Positions 10,345 through 23,900 of a stretch of DNA of 64,000 nucleotides are shown piece by piece (within the stretch, counting starts at the first letter, position 1; each line of letters begins with the position of its first letter). Both the position numbers and the translations under genes were made by a program. The DNA comes from Athripsodes cinereus (lineage: Eukaryota; Arthropoda; Insecta; Trichoptera; Leptoceridae). The stretch covers positions 11,945,684 to 12,009,683 of the forward strand of contig OX388328.1 of the NCBI GenBank assembly GCA_947579605.1, read 5' to 3'. A model generated the notes under the pieces. That model searched no databases, was not told the DNA's origin, and saw only the letters and a program-made list of their open reading frames with translations.

Positions 10345-10975
10345 ATACTAGCCGACCCAGCGAGCTTCGTACCGCCTAAGAATCAATGAATGATTAATAT
10401 TATTAATCTCTTTACAAACTCCCGTAATTGCCCAAGTGTGGCATCGTATAGTGTAAAAAAATAAAATTCATCTATGTTGAACAATCGTTGTATAATTATT
10501 ATACTTAACTCAGATTTCTTTATAAATTATCTGCTGTATGTAATATTTTTTTTTTATATATATAGGTATGTAGGTATTAATTATTTTTTTTAGTAGATAC
10601 CTATTCATTTTAAATTTATAAAAAATCTTTCCATGATTTTTTCAAAATTGAAATATCAGAACCATTCTAATTTGAAAATGTATAGAAAAATTATTCTATA
10701 AATAGGCCAATCTATGAAAAAACTTCATCGTTGATTTTGTTTAATTCTCCATATTGCATTTTTTATTGAAATTGAAAACGTATAGCGTAAATAATTTTCT
10801 TCGTAATTTTTGTTCCCGTCAATTTGTAAGATATTTTAATAGTCTATCGACTATTCGGGGCGGAGAAGAATCCAACAAATCAGAGATCATTCAAATCGGT
10901 ACAGCCATTCTTGAGTAAAGTTATAAATGGTGTAACACACACGACTTCCTTTTATAATATATTAGAAGAGATTAC
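10345..10975 (+). repeat. Dispersed element 'actagccgacccagcgagct...'
   Basis: The stretch begins 'ctagccgacccagcgagctt' with 'cgtaccg' and ends around 'gagtaaagttataaatggtg' with 'acacacacgacttcc'. A partial second copy starts at 17062 ('ctagctgtcccagcgaactt'). This resembles a common class of short insect retroelement with decayed coding capacity. The family assignment is uncertain. Confidence 0.55.
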
Positions 10976-11159
10976 GTTACGCATGAGCGCATTACATGGC
11001 CTACCAGGCAAAATTATAATATTATCGAAATTGAAACACCATGTATCAACAACGTAGATATTATCTACGTTTAAATAGATAATGATAATAAATCTACGGA
11101 CACTTTGTATAATGTATACTTTAAGAGGTGTATAAGCGTTTAGTATATTAATAAATTTT

Positions 11160-11305
11160 ATTTATTTATTTTATTTTTTTGCACATCATCAGTTTCACAA
11201 CAAGGTCATGAAATCGATTTACATGTAAAAAATGTGATTTTATGCAGTGGCGAGAATGCGAGATTATCACTATTTATGTGATTTCTTCCATCTAACCACA
11301 TTAAT
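11160..11305 (+). repeat. SINE-2 end fragment
   Basis: 'tttgcacatcatca', 'gcagtggcgag', 'gagattatcactat' and 'gatttcttccatctaaccac' match the SINE-2 flank module. Confidence 0.6.
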
Positions 11306-11449
11306 ATTAAAACAAAACATACAAAACAAATATAAAAAACACAAAAAATAAAGTTATATCAAGTATAGAAAAATAAAGAAAATCGCTATATAAACCAAAA
11401 AAACAACAACAAAAAACCACAAACCCGATAGTCCAAAGGGATTAGGAGC

Positions 11450-11745
11450 TATAGAAAAAGATTAGAGGAATGAAAGTCTGGATCCAACAAAACAGAATTC
11501 CCGCAGGTCAAGGCTACTGCAACTACCTAATGTGGAAATGGGGTAAGAGGGAGTCCTCGGAATGCGACTGTGGAGCTCAGTCCCAAACAATTCAATATCT
11601 GGTGGAGGATTTCTCAGGTAGACTGGATAGACATCCATAGATCAACCCCAGAGGCGGTACAGTGGCTTTCTAGACCAAGGATTTGATTTGGAATAATTAT
11701 TTATACAAGCCAAAGCCATACAAAAAGTAAAGTAAGTAAGGGGAT
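11450..11745 (+). mobile_element. LINE C-terminal fragment with Cys knuckle
   Basis: The frame reads RIPAGQGYCNYLMWKWGKRE, then ECDCGAQSQTIQYLVEDF. This is the Cys-rich tail of a Jockey-like LINE, ending in stops and 'aaagtaaagtaagtaag'. The expected His and last Cys of the knuckle are altered. Confidence 0.65.
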
Positions 11746-11894
11746 GGATGCTGAGTTTGAAGACAGTTTTACTAGTTACTTTATTAAAGTGAATTGGTTT
11801 CGACATATTATTATGGAAATTTTATTAAAATTCCAAATCACATTTTTACTTATCATTAAACCTTCCTAATTTAAGAGGTTTTATTGCCTTCTTA

Positions 11895-12290
11895 GTCTTT
11901 CTTCTTTTTGCTCCTTATCGCATAGCATCCTACAAGGATGAGTTGTGCCAAAAACAGTTTCTAAATTGTATAAAATCGTCAGGGGGAAGACAGTTATTAG
12001 AGAATAACAAATTTGCCTTTATCGATTTGAGAAGGGACAAATGGATTGTATCGGATGTCATACTCAGAAATGATTCAATATTCAGAGGGAATTGGCAATC
12101 GTTTTGAAGAGCATCTACGAAAATATCATAGGCATCCTTAATAGGGCACCCCAGGAAAACATGGTCAAGCGTCTCCTCATCCAGGCCGCACTTGCAGTAT
12201 GGACTTTCAACAAGTTGAATTTTCAAAAGAAGAGCGTCCAGTCTACAGTGTACAAATCGCATTTGACATCTTGCAATTTATGGCTCAAGT
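11895..12290 (-). mobile_element. LINE C-terminal fragment, same family as 1-480
   Basis: The minus strand reads RCQMRFVHCRLDALLLKIQL...YCKCGLDEETLDHVFLGC. It is near identical to the copy at the left edge but in the opposite orientation. It continues into a 3' UTR with 'ggatgctatgcg' near 11930. The two copies together could rebuild the family consensus. Confidence 0.8.
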
Positions 12291-12384
12291 TAAAATGCTT
12301 ATGTATTTATAAAGTTTACTTTTGAAAAGTTCATTTTAAGTTGCTAAAATTGCTTCTTGTTCTTTTTTGGGCTATTACGAGTAT

Positions 12385-12470
12385 AAGTCTCACATGGTGG
12401 TGGGGTCTGCCTATCTTTTTTTGTTTCGCCGCTTGGTTCTGTCGAGTGCATTCTCATGGGAAATATGAGG
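12385..12470 (-). mobile_element. LINE fragment, same family as 7140-7535
   Basis: The reverse complement matches 7370-7430 ('gaatgcactcgacagaacca'). Short remnant. Confidence 0.5.
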
Positions 12471-12589
12471 ATGGGCTTAAATTACTACAATCACTATAAT
12501 TTCACTGAATGTAATGAAAAATAATCCATTGAACATGGGTGCCACGCCTCATCGCTGAATTGTAGATATTAAATTCTCTGAAAATAATC

Positions 12590-13075
12590 TATATATCTCT
12601 CATACGCAGTATTTTGGAATACAACTCATCTGTTTGGAGTCCTTGTTTTGAGATTCATAAAACTAATTTGAACAGGGTGGAGCATAGATTTCTTAGATAT
12701 ATAAACTATAGATTGGGTATCCCTATGGAGGAGATGTGTTACAATTCAATATTGAACCATTTGAGTCTGTTGGGGCTGACTGAGAGAAGAGTACTTTGTG
12801 ATTTGATTTTGTTACATAAAATAATTCACGGGAATCTTGATTGTCCAGATATATTGTTGAAGTTAAATTTTCATGTTCCCATAAGGGCTACTCGACAGGC
12901 TTTACCTTTTTATTGTAATAGTTCCAGCACTTCTTATGATTTTAACTCGTCGGTCAACAGATTGCAGCGTCTTGAAAACAAATATGGCACATCTCTGTTA
13001 GAATATAAGTTTAAAATAATAGAATCGCTTCTTTCAGATCAGACCTAGTGGATTTTCCCATGTTCATGTATTTTT
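12590..13075 (+). mobile_element. LINE ORF2 C-terminus (CR1/Jockey-like)
   Basis: An uninterrupted frame runs from about 12592 to the stop at 13046-13048. It reads LEYNSSVWSPCFEIHKTNLN, RVEHRFLRYINYRLG, and a helical region with LLHKIIHGNLDCP. This is the post-RT thumb/tail region of a CR1/Jockey-like polymerase. The 5' part is missing because an R270 fragment (12535-12600) abuts it. Confidence 0.75.
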
Positions 13076-13079
13076 GTGC

Positions 13080-13540
13080 AGTTCTAAAATTATTATTATA
13101 ATTTTTTGTTTTTGTTTTTCAATATCTTGACTAGTGACTAAAATTTGTCTTTTAACGAATTTATTGTATTTGTATTTAAATTTTATTTTTTGACTTGAAC
13201 TGGAGTAGGTACCTATGTTTTGTCTGTTTTTATATTTTTGAAAAATATAAAAAAAAACTCAAAGTGAAAAGCAAAAATAACAATTTTATTGAAGTTAAAT
13301 CAAAAAAGAAAATAACTTTAATTTCATAGACAAAAATAAATATGCATAGATAAAATTCATAGACGAAATATCAACGCAGTGTTGCCATACTTGTCAATAT
13401 GAGTCAAAATCCATGTTTCAACAGTTCGTTCTATAATACAAAATACTAAGTTGTCACTTCTTGTCCATTAAGATTATTATGCGATCTTTTTGATTTGAGA
13501 AATGGCTAGCTAAAAATAAATAAATAAAACAAGATGTAAT
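13080..13540. other. AT-rich spacer
   Basis: LINE 3' UTR-like sequence, then AT-rich DNA. No gene seen. Confidence 0.4.
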
Positions 13541-14169
13541 GTAGAGGTGAGGAACATGCTGCCTATCAGTATGATGAAGACTGTATACTTTGCTCTGGTG
13601 CATAGTATTTTGTCGTATGGTATTCTTGGTTGGGGGGGAGCTTCACTGACAGCTCTAGATCCATTAATAAAGGCTCAGAAATCAATTATCCGAGTAATCA
13701 ACAAAAAACCTTACAGATTCCCATCAGCTGCTCTCTTCCAACAATTCGGTGTATTGGACATAAGACAGACATATACAACAAATATAATCTTACACTACAT
13801 TAAGCACAAGCACTTGCAGACACAGATAACGCACAATTTATCGACAAGATGCAGAAATAAACAATTTTACAAAGTACCAAAAACGAGGACCAAATTTGCA
13901 CAAAGACATTTTACTTTTCAGGCACCAAGACTCCTTAACAAAATACAGGACAATGTACTGACTAAACGACAAATGACAAACAACTCCTTACCTAAAAGAC
14001 TCATTACGGACTGGTTGCTTAAAATTGGACGCGGCGAGACAGAACGTATACTTAACTACATACCGGCTTAGCCTCTTCGAGCGTCTCTCATACAGTGCCC
14101 TTGGGTTTGTATATGTGTTGTGTATGTTTATATGGTTATACGCGTTTATAAATGTTTAACACTCGTCGT

Positions 14170-14235
14170 GTGGGTGGGTGTGGGCGTGTGTGGGTGCGGG
14201 TGTGTGTGTGTGTGTGTCTGTAGTACATGTGTGTG
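14170..14235 (+). repeat. GT-rich microsatellite
   Basis: Imperfect (TG)n with G-rich interruptions, in the LINE 3' UTR. Confidence 0.85.
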
Positions 14236-14460
14236 CATGGGTGTAAATGTATATAATGTGCATATTATTATTCTGTCTTTTTATTTAGTTTTTTCTTTAT
14301 TTTATGTTAATTAATTAAGTTTTTTAGTTAACGTTACTTTAACCAAGAGCAATGTTCTTTGACCACACATAAATTGATCTACCTTAGTACGGGCTGTAGC
14401 CTAGTTAGGTGAATCATATAATGAATATGTTAAAATTGAATTTATTTATATCAATAAAGC

Positions 14461-14486
14461 TGTTATTATTATTATTATTATTATTA
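14461..14486 (+). repeat. (ATT)n LINE tail
   Basis: Tandem 'att' units directly after the 3' UTR of the LINE copy. Confidence 0.85.
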
Positions 14487-14504
14487 ATTACATAATATTA
14501 GAAT

Positions 14505-14725
14505 AAATGAGAATTAGCTATTGTGGTGAATTCCTCCAAGACAGTGTCCTAGAGCGAACTCATCTGGGGAGCTGCAAGAGAAGTTGTGGCTTTCTGGGAG
14601 GGAATGGGAATATATGTAGATTTAAATGTTTTTCTTTTATCGTTTGCCGACTGGCACGAAAAGAAGAAGAACTATGGTTGCGGAATGTTAAAAGATTGAA
14701 AAATAATATGGATGGTTTATAAACG
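14505..14725 (+). mobile_element. LINE C-terminal fragment
   Basis: 'gggagctgcaagagaagttg' and 'tttctgggagggaatgggaa' match 40745-40795. This is the last coding residues (VDFWEGMGI-stop) and 3' UTR of the same LINE family. Decayed. Confidence 0.6.
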
Positions 14726-14973
14726 GCGCCGTTAAATGATTCGTGAACATTTAATGCTCGCTGTGACTTCTCCTAAGCTCCTGAACAGTAATGTTTTCAG
14801 CTTTCTTCTTAGTGTGGTTGTACATTTATCCTATCTTAGATCTGTCGGTAATCTATTTCAGGCAGTTGGTCCCGGGTCTCTGTGAATTTGGAAGTGTTAA
14901 CTCTCTTGGGTTCTATAAGTTTCAGCGGTGAAATGAAAAAAAAAAACATACCCACCTGATGTTCGCTTTGGCC

Positions 14974-14995
14974 TCAATATAAACAGTATGGGCAC
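14974..14995 (-). CDS. Proline-rich gene exon 13 (terminal, CPYC)
   Basis: The acceptor ttcttcag|G leads to GCPYCLY and a TGA at 14976-14974. It gives the only two mature cysteines, in a C-x-x-C pattern. It lies 1.3 kb from exon 12, across a DNA element and a tandem repeat. It is the least certain exon. A donor-like 'cag|gtggg' at 14956 also exists. Confidence 0.4.
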
Positions 14996-17900
14996 CTGAA
15001 GAAAAAATATAATTTATTTATGATTAACGAAGTAAATATTTTGATAATTGATGTGTATAATATGAAATTAAGTTAATATAGGTAATTATTAACATTTTTA
15101 ATTTTACGATTGGCTAAGTTAATGTTTAGATTGAAAATAAAATATTTTGACGAAGTTGATGTTTTGATTATAAATTTTATTTATTTTATTTTATTTTATT
15201 CCAACATACGAAATGAAAACATTTTGATAATTCAAGAGTTTTTGTGTTCATACTGTAGAAATTAATTTTTAACTTAATATGAATTTTTAATAAAATGTTT
15301 CTCTAAAGATGCCTACAGGCATAGGCGAAAACGTTAGGATTTAATTTCTAACATAGCGGAAATTAAAGTGTTTGATAATATTTTCGTAAATAAAGTTGAT
15401 ATTATGGCCAATTCTGAATCATAAAATAGTTTAGTTGCACTAACTTAGTCAACTAAGTGTGAGGAGATAGTTGAGTCATGATAATTAGTTCTAATTCGTA
15501 TTCACAGTTTTCCGTACTAATTTAGTTCATTTTGATACCTTAGTACAACTATAAATTTCGAGAATCTATGGATTTCGTATTCAAAATGAAATTTTAGTTG
15601 ACAGCCGTCGACTAAAATAAGTTGGATTTGGCAGAATTTTATTCGCGACTTTAAATGTGCGAATATTATTATTAAGTGTTGTTTTTTTTCAATTAAAAGT
15701 AAAAATATATATTTTTAGGGCCCTCGCAACTATTAGCATGTATAAATTGTAAAATTACACCACCACCGACGCAAATACGAACGCCAAAATATATCGGCAA
15801 ATCTGACATTTCACAATTTTCACGCGCGACAACTATTAAATTGTTGCCAGAAGTGTAAATCGGAACGTGAAAAACATTTTGTATTGCGGCATCACTGACT
15901 AATATTAGTTTGTCCCATAGATTTTACCGTTTGCACTTGGTGGTTCTCCAGTTTATAGTTGTTTATAGTTCATAACTTATGCTTAATACTACATAATAAC
16001 TAATATTAATCAACTTTTTAGTTAGTTAGTTCATTAAGATTCAGAATAGGCCCTATTGTTATTTACAAAGTTGTGATTAATAAAATTGTGATTAACGAAG
16101 TTAATATTGTGATTAATAAAGTTAATGTTGTGATTAATAAAATTAATTTTGTAATTAACAAAGTTAATATTTTGATTAACAAATTTAATTTTGTGGTGAA
16201 CAAAGCGTATATTTAATTAAAAAGTTAATATTGTGATAAACAAAGTTAATATTGTGATTAACGGTCTCAAAGTATAAGTTCTACTGGGTAACTACTTCTT
16301 ATTTTGATAATTATGTTGAAATGGTACCTTACCCTTTATTTCCTCCACCTATTTGATCATCTGGATCTCCTTGCCCTGAAAAAAATACGTATCTATAAAT
16401 CTTAAAAAATGTATATACGCCCTAAATCGTTAATAGCTTCAAGTGAATCACAATATTATTTAAACCTCACATCACTTGTCTTATAGTTAATAGGCCAACA
16501 AATCTAGATTTCAATTAAATCCTAAAAAGTCTTGGATTTCTAAATAATCAAACAAAAGTTCCAAAGGTTAAATACTCTATATATTTTAGACAGGGGCTTA
16601 AATTAAGACCTTCATAGAAACAAAATAAAAGATGTAATAAATAATAAGTTAAGAAATAGGCCATAACTTACTTATTGTGTTCACAGGTACAATTGGAGGA
16701 AGGACGTTAGGATATATGTCCTAAAAATAATTCAAGAATTTATTAATTATTAAATAACCATAACTTTCATCAATTCAAGAGTTCTCGTCGTTATTCTTGG
16801 TGTCAAAATATGTTGTGATTTTCTGGAAATTTGTTAAAAAGTTGTACATTTAAAAAAAATTGGTAATGACACAAATTCGATGGATTGATGGATTTGGTCA
16901 ATTTCTTTGGAAAATATCCAGAAATCAACAAAAAAATTAACAACTTACTGGCACTGGTATATAATGGGGGCGATCATTTCCGCCAGTACGCGTTTCTGGA
17001 AAGAAAGTTCAAGACTAGTATCACAATAATTGCGGCCTCTGTGCATTTAATTTATGTTTAACTAGCTGTCCCAGCGAACTTCGTACCGTCAAACAATCAA
17101 TGAATGATTATTTTTTTTAATATTTTTAAACTCCAACCGTACTAGACCATAGTAATAAAGCGAGTCGTTTAGAATAATACAAAGGTACAAAGCTGATGTT
17201 TTTTAGTAAATTTTAAGCTTTGATATTTTATACTGAATAAAATATAATTAATATTAAAAAAAAAACTATAACTTACTTGGAGGATTGGACTGATTGGGAG
17301 GAAGTTGCTGCAACAAATAAAAAAAAATATCTCTTAGATTAAATAAAAACATCTAAACCATAGAGTATGATATTCTTACTCAGTCCTGTCTTTTACATAT
17401 ATAATTCTCATCTCTGCCACCTTAACAATGCTACAGATTATATAGCATACCATTTTAGCTCGGAGATGGATAAGGATTCGATAGCACGATCATATAAACC
17501 AGATCCTACACGATAAACATATGTATATAAATACACATTGGTCATCATAACTCGATTTCGGAAAAAATGTCAGATACGACAGTTAGTCAGAAAAGGGACG
17601 ATATGAGCGCATTAATTGGAGAGCGCTCATGAGGAAATCCATGACAGTGATGGATGAAAAAAGTTTAAGCAAGGATAGACGTAAGTGTTGCTTGATCATT
17701 TCTGCATGCTTAAATTTTTATCATCTCAGACAATGATAAAGACAGAAATTGAGGAACACCAGCTCTTCTGCTTTGGTCGTTAATAAAATTGCCGAGCCTG
17801 ACAGAGGTAGTAAGACTTATATCTTTGAAAAGTATTTTGGTATTGTCGGACCCATCCTATAAAACCTCCTACTAAATGCTAGTTATAAACGTGTCAATTT

Positions 17901-20900
17901 AACAGATCTAGCAAATTCAGCTATTACATGATTAAGAATAAGGGTATATATAAAAATATATTCCATCTATGTTACTAAAACAACAAAAAAATACTCACTT
18001 GCTTTGGTGGATCTAATTGTCCATTTGCGCCAGACCGCTTTCTATAATTATCTTGTCCTGGAATAACGATATGAATTACAAAAAAAAATCTGGAAATAAA
18101 TGAATTAAAAAAAAAAATCAATAGAAATATATGGTCCTATCAGAAAAATCAATAGTTCAAGGAGGAATGGCAACAAGGTTTACCCGAAAGTACAACATCA
18201 TCATCCAATAAAGACTGCGAAGGTCTACAGTAAAAATGAGCAAAGTGATTCACTGAATATTGCAATCATTAACAATGACCAAAACTTGGATATGGACTTG
18301 GATATCTGGTGCCAAAAATTACAAGAAGTACTAAAAAAAGCCGACAAAATCCATTTAACGAGAACGTTTGTTCCGACTCCATCAGTTATTGGTGTCTCCA
18401 CAATATTTTGACAATTTCTTTTTTTTCTGGGTTTTTGTAATTTTTTATTATGCGTGATAGAAATTAAAAAGTTTCGTCGTAGCTGACATCTAGAATAAGT
18501 AATTTTATTTGTTTTATGTTATAAAAGTTCTCTTGTAAGTTTATTCATACATTCTCATGCAGGTTTGATAAATAATACAAAAATGGGTATTAAAAACTTA
18601 CCGTATGATCCCAAATTTCTGACAGGTACGACTGGAGGGAGGATTGGTTCGATTGGAGGTGGGACATTGAGACCTGGACGCTAAAATGTAATGAAGGAAT
18701 TAATTAATGGATAAAAAGAAGCAAATACCCTTTCTCTCTCGTTATTGTTCTCAGTGTCAAATGTCGCAAATGTCTGGTAATTTGTTCTAAAAATTTTGAA
18801 TTCCATAAAAGTTGGTTAAGATAAAAATCTGATGGTCGTGGCTGGGTCTCCTTTTGTAAATTTAATATCTGGTAATAAACAAAAAGCGGAAGATACTAAG
18901 CTTTGAAAATTTGTGTCATAGAAGGATTTTGGATGTCAAATGGTATGTCACAAATGATGCTGTGCGCCAACGCCGGCAGAGACCTGTAATCTCCGTAATA
19001 CAGGAGAGACGATGGTCCTGGCTGGGACATGTTCCGAGAATGCCCAACGATAGTTGGCCAAAAAGAGCACTGTTCTTCCGTCCGCAAGAGTTCCGTCGGC
19101 CCAGACGTCCCTCTTTCACTATACACCGTTCCCGTGACAACGACATCAGAGCGCAGAGAATGTCGTGGAAAGAGGTGACGCGATTGGCGCAGAGACGCTC
19201 TAAATGAAGGAGGCTGGTTTTTGCTCTGTGCACCCGAGAAGAGCGTTGAGTGCGATGAATGAATGAATAAAAAATACGTGAGCTTGTATCAACTTACATA
19301 AGTCACTAGTGTATTATTAGGGTCATCATTTCCGCCAGTGCGTGTTTCTGGAAAGAAAGTTCACAATGTTAATTGAAAATGATCTCAATCTTACGTTAGT
19401 TATTTTATTTTGAATAAAAAATAAATTTATACTAAAAAAAACTGTTACATACTTGGAGGGTTGGAATGACGCCGTTTGTAGGGAGGAATTTGCTGAAATT
19501 AAAAAAAAAAAAACAAAATTATTTATCCCTTCGAATGTCTTATGTTTTAATGTCTGCTGTCTTTTATATAATTATCATCCCTGGTAGGTTAACAATGTTA
19601 CAGATTTTGGAGCATACCATTTACTAAGATAGGAAACGTGGCTGTCCGAGAATAAAATAGTATGAACATTTAAACCAGATTCGGTAGAGTCCCGAACGGG
19701 ACTTGCACCCGCAAAACTACCTTTGGTGGTTAAATGAATGTGAGGATAAATAAAGATATACGACTCCTGAGAAATCCTGGTGTGAGATGGATCTCTCTCC
19801 AATTTCTGAGTCTTTCTGCCTGCTTAATTAATTTTAATCATCTCTCACAACGCTGAGGATAGAGGTTGTGGAAAACCAGCTCTTCTGGATTGGCCATTAA
19901 TAAACTTGCCGAATATAACAGAGCTGATAAGTCTTATATCTTTTAAAAGGCTTTTAGTGCTGTCGAACCCGTCTAATGAAACCATCAACTGACTCCACTT
20001 AACAAGAATCAGCTGACCATCACTTTATGATGATTAACGTGCGAATTTATCAGATAAAACAATTTCATTAATTGTATCGGCATTTACATACTTTGTAACA
20101 CTTCATTTTAAATTATCAAATAAAATAAAATAAATATTTATTATTTTGTTTTGTGTTACTGTTGAGTATGACTAACGCACGACCGGTTTCGCGGACTCCG
20201 AGTTCGCATCATCAGGTGCTGATCTATACTGTACTATAGTAGAACTCGGAGTCCGCGAAACCGGTCGTGCGTTAGTCATACTCAACAGTAACACAAAACA
20301 AAATAATAAATATTTATTTTATTTTATCAGATAAAACAAATTCAGATATTCCATTGTTATGAATACCGGTATATTGTAGATAAAAAAAATATTCCATCTT
20401 TGTATGTCACTAAAAACAACAAAAAAACTCACATGGTTTGGTGGATTTAATTGCCCGCCATTTCCGCTAGTTCGTTTTCTATAATAGTCTTGTCCTGGAA
20501 TAAAAATTAAAAACTTAAAAAAAAAACATAAACCTTGAATTTAAATGACCTTGGATATTTTTGATGTCAAAAAATACACGAAAGTTCTCAAAATACCGAT
20601 AAAGATTCAATTAGAACAGTTTTTTTCCAACTCCATTAGTTATTGATGTCTCTCGAGACTACCAAAGGATAACATGATCAAAAAAACAATGGACGTAGAA
20701 GTAGAAACCAGAAGAACAGGCAGACCAGTGACCACCTGGATGTCCACAATCGCCAGGGACATGAAGGAAGCAAACTTGCGTTCAGAGGACGCAGGGAACC
20801 GGAAAACTTGGAAGATGAGGACTAGGAGAGCCGACCCAAAGTAAATGGGATAAAGGTGAGGGCGAAGAAGAAGAAGATTAGTTATTGATGGCTCCACAAT

Positions 20901-23900
20901 ATTTTGACAACTTCATTCTTTTCCGGGTTTTGTAACGTTTTAAAGTGCATGATAGAAAATAAAAAGTTATCTCGGAGCTGACATCTTAAATAAGTGATTT
21001 TATGTTGTGTTTCATTTTGTTAATGTTCTCTGGTAAGCTTTTTCATACTTTCTCATGCAAAGTATGAAACATAAAACAAAAGTAAGTAGGTATAAAAAAC
21101 TCACCGTATGATCCAGAATTTCTGACAGTCACGATTGAAGGAAGGATTGGTTCGATTGGAGGAGGAACGTTGGGACCTAGACCCTAAAATGTAATTAACG
21201 AATAAATTAACGGATAAAAAAACAAATAGCCTCTCACTCTTTTTCTGTCACACTCTCTCTCGTTATCGTTCTCAGAATCAAAAGTAGTTATTGTTTGGTA
21301 AATTGTTCCAAAAATTAAACAATTTATAAAATTTGGTAAAGACATCAATTTACTTGATTACATGAAAATTCTTCGAAATACAATTGTTCGAATTCACAAT
21401 TGTTCGAAAAAATAATTATTCGAATTAACAAATCTTCGAATAACATTTGTTCGACTATCAATTATTCGAATTACAATTAATGGAAAGTGAATTGTTCGAC
21501 TAACATTTGTTAGAAAATACTATTTTTCGAATTATTTTATATTAATCTAAATTCATTTTATTTTGATCTTCAGAAGCAGTCATATTGACGCAATTATATT
21601 ACGTTTCATATAAAACTCCAGCCAAACCTCATCCAACTTTAACGTTATTTTAGTTTCTTAAGAAAATGAGGCAATTGCGTTCATACCTTATTATAAATAT
21701 ATTTAAATTATTTTTCCAAACGTTTGACACTTTTTAGATAAATCGATTGCAGACTGAGTCGAAAATAGGAGCAATATTATCTGTCTTGATAATAAAAATT
21801 CGAAGAATTGTGTTTCGGATAATTGTTGTTATCAATATAACGTATAAAAATTCGAACAATTGTGTTTTCTGATAATTGTGGATTCGAATAACTGCCATTC
21901 GAATAATTGTCATTCGAAAAAAAGTTAGTTCGTACAAATGTTTTTTCGAAGAATTGTCCATTCGAATAATTGTGATTCGAATAATTTTCCTGTCACCAAT
22001 TTACTTGATGGTCTCTCTCATCTCTTGGAAATGAAAACAGCTGGTAAGTCTGATATTTTTAAAAGGCTTTTGGTGTTGTCGGACCCGTCCTATGAAACCA
22101 TCTACTGGCTCCGCTAAACAAGAATCAGCTAATAATAATCAGACGCAGCCCACATGGGTTAAGATTTATCAACACACCGAGCCATACGAAAAGTTAGTAA
22201 AGTAAATAATCTGATAATCATCTTATGTTAGTGATAAACGTGTCTATTTATCAGATAGGTATAACAAATTCAGCAATTCCATGGTTTTGGATTCGGGTAT
22301 ACATTTAAGACATTTCCCATCTATGCCACTAACATCGAAAAAAAATACTCACATGATCTGGTGGCACTTGTTGCCCAAAAATTCCTTCAATTCGTTTTCT
22401 ATAATTGTCTTGTCCTGGAATGAAGATCATTAATAAATTGAATTCAAGGAACTAAAACATTTCTGATATCAAGTCTTCAGAAAAATCCTAAAATGATATA
22501 TCCTTGTATGTTTCTATTTCTCGATTTATTGCATCTCCTACTACATTTTACTCTTGATGTCTCCACAATATTTTGATAAATTCAAAACATTATGGAGTAG
22601 ATTGTTAAATAGCCTAGAGCTATTGTGTGTTCTATGATTATTTTTGTTAAAAGGTTGATGGAGAGAAGCAGGGTCTATGCTATGTATTTCAGTTTTGTTA
22701 AAACGTAGGCACATGTTATCAAGGTGCATACATTTTAGGCTTTTTTAAGAATTTGAAGAAGCTAACGTGCCGCCCTCCCTTCAGTTGGTGGTACACTTTT
22801 ACCACGACCACGGCTAGCTCTAGGGCCACGTTACAGACAATTGTTCCTCTAAAAGTGGGTAGATGGTGGAATAACAACAATGCTTGACAAATTAATCTTA
22901 TTTATTTCCATTAACGAATTATCACCATATTATTAAAAATCTGTACTACATTTCTAGTATAATATTTAGTGAAATAAATTTAACAAGACACAATAATCAA
23001 ATGAAACCTTTGTCATTCATTTATAATCGTTATATATCTATAACCATCAATGGTGGTAAAAAATACATGTTATGTTATACTTTGCTTTGTTTTGATATGC
23101 TATGTTATGTTATAATATAAAATATTGAGTAAATATTATAAGCAAAAGTTAAGGAGAAAATGTATAGGTATGTTAACCAACAAGTTAACAATATGACATG
23201 TTCACACAACTAATAATAATAATAAAAATTATCCCCGGATAAATACCTAACAATACTTTAGCCTTGAGTGAGGTGAGAGCAGTTTGTCATTTACAACTTC
23301 TTAAAATATCAAATAACAAAAAGAAAACGGCAATAAAAAAATAAAAATTAAATTATCTGGCCTGTCTTCTCTTCTTAGATCTTCGCCTGTCCCTCCTGCT
23401 CTCCGGATATATACGTCTGGCTGTGAATTACGGGTATGCGGCGGGTGCTACCCTCGTTCCTCCTACTGCTACTCACGCTTCCTTCCCTCTTAGTGCGCCG
23501 GCCCTCTTGGGATCACATCTGGATTGCGCCAACCGGATGATATCGAAGTCATAGCAGTACCTCTGTTTATCTTCGCTATCAGCAATTTATAGTATCATAC
23601 TATTTTGTAATTGCTCTACATAAGTTCGCGGACCTCTTCGCGTTTTAATGGTAGGTATTTGGTATTACTCGTACTGGTCGATTTTCTAACCAGGAATTTA
23701 CACACTGACGTGAAATTAATCTAATGATTACTATTCCGGCGTTCTAGTGTTAAATTTTAAATTACCACTGGTTTTAATGAGACATTCAAATTATTATTCA
23801 AATCAGAGGTCACTATTTTTGTTTCTTTCGATCAGTTAATAGAAACTTTGCCCAGGAAGCTGGATGTTATACGCGATCATAGATTTTAAATTAAGTCGCG

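Larger units (their letters stand above)
13540..14490 (+). mobile_element. LINE 3' end with intact C-terminus, UTR and (ATT)n tail
   Basis: The frame is open to the TAG at 14069-14071. It codes for MKTVYFALVHSILSYGILGW (the RT thumb motif, [IV]L.YG...W) and a basic tail. The 3' UTR holds a GT microsatellite (14170-14235), then 'tcaataaagctgttattatt' and an (ATT)n tail to about 14485. The simple-repeat tail is the true 3' terminus of the element. The 5' end is truncated at about 13540. Confidence 0.8.

Noticed and set aside
16060..16265. Tandem repeat considered as a CRISPR-like array
   Set aside because: Units are contiguous and imperfect with no unique spacers, and the genome is eukaryotic.
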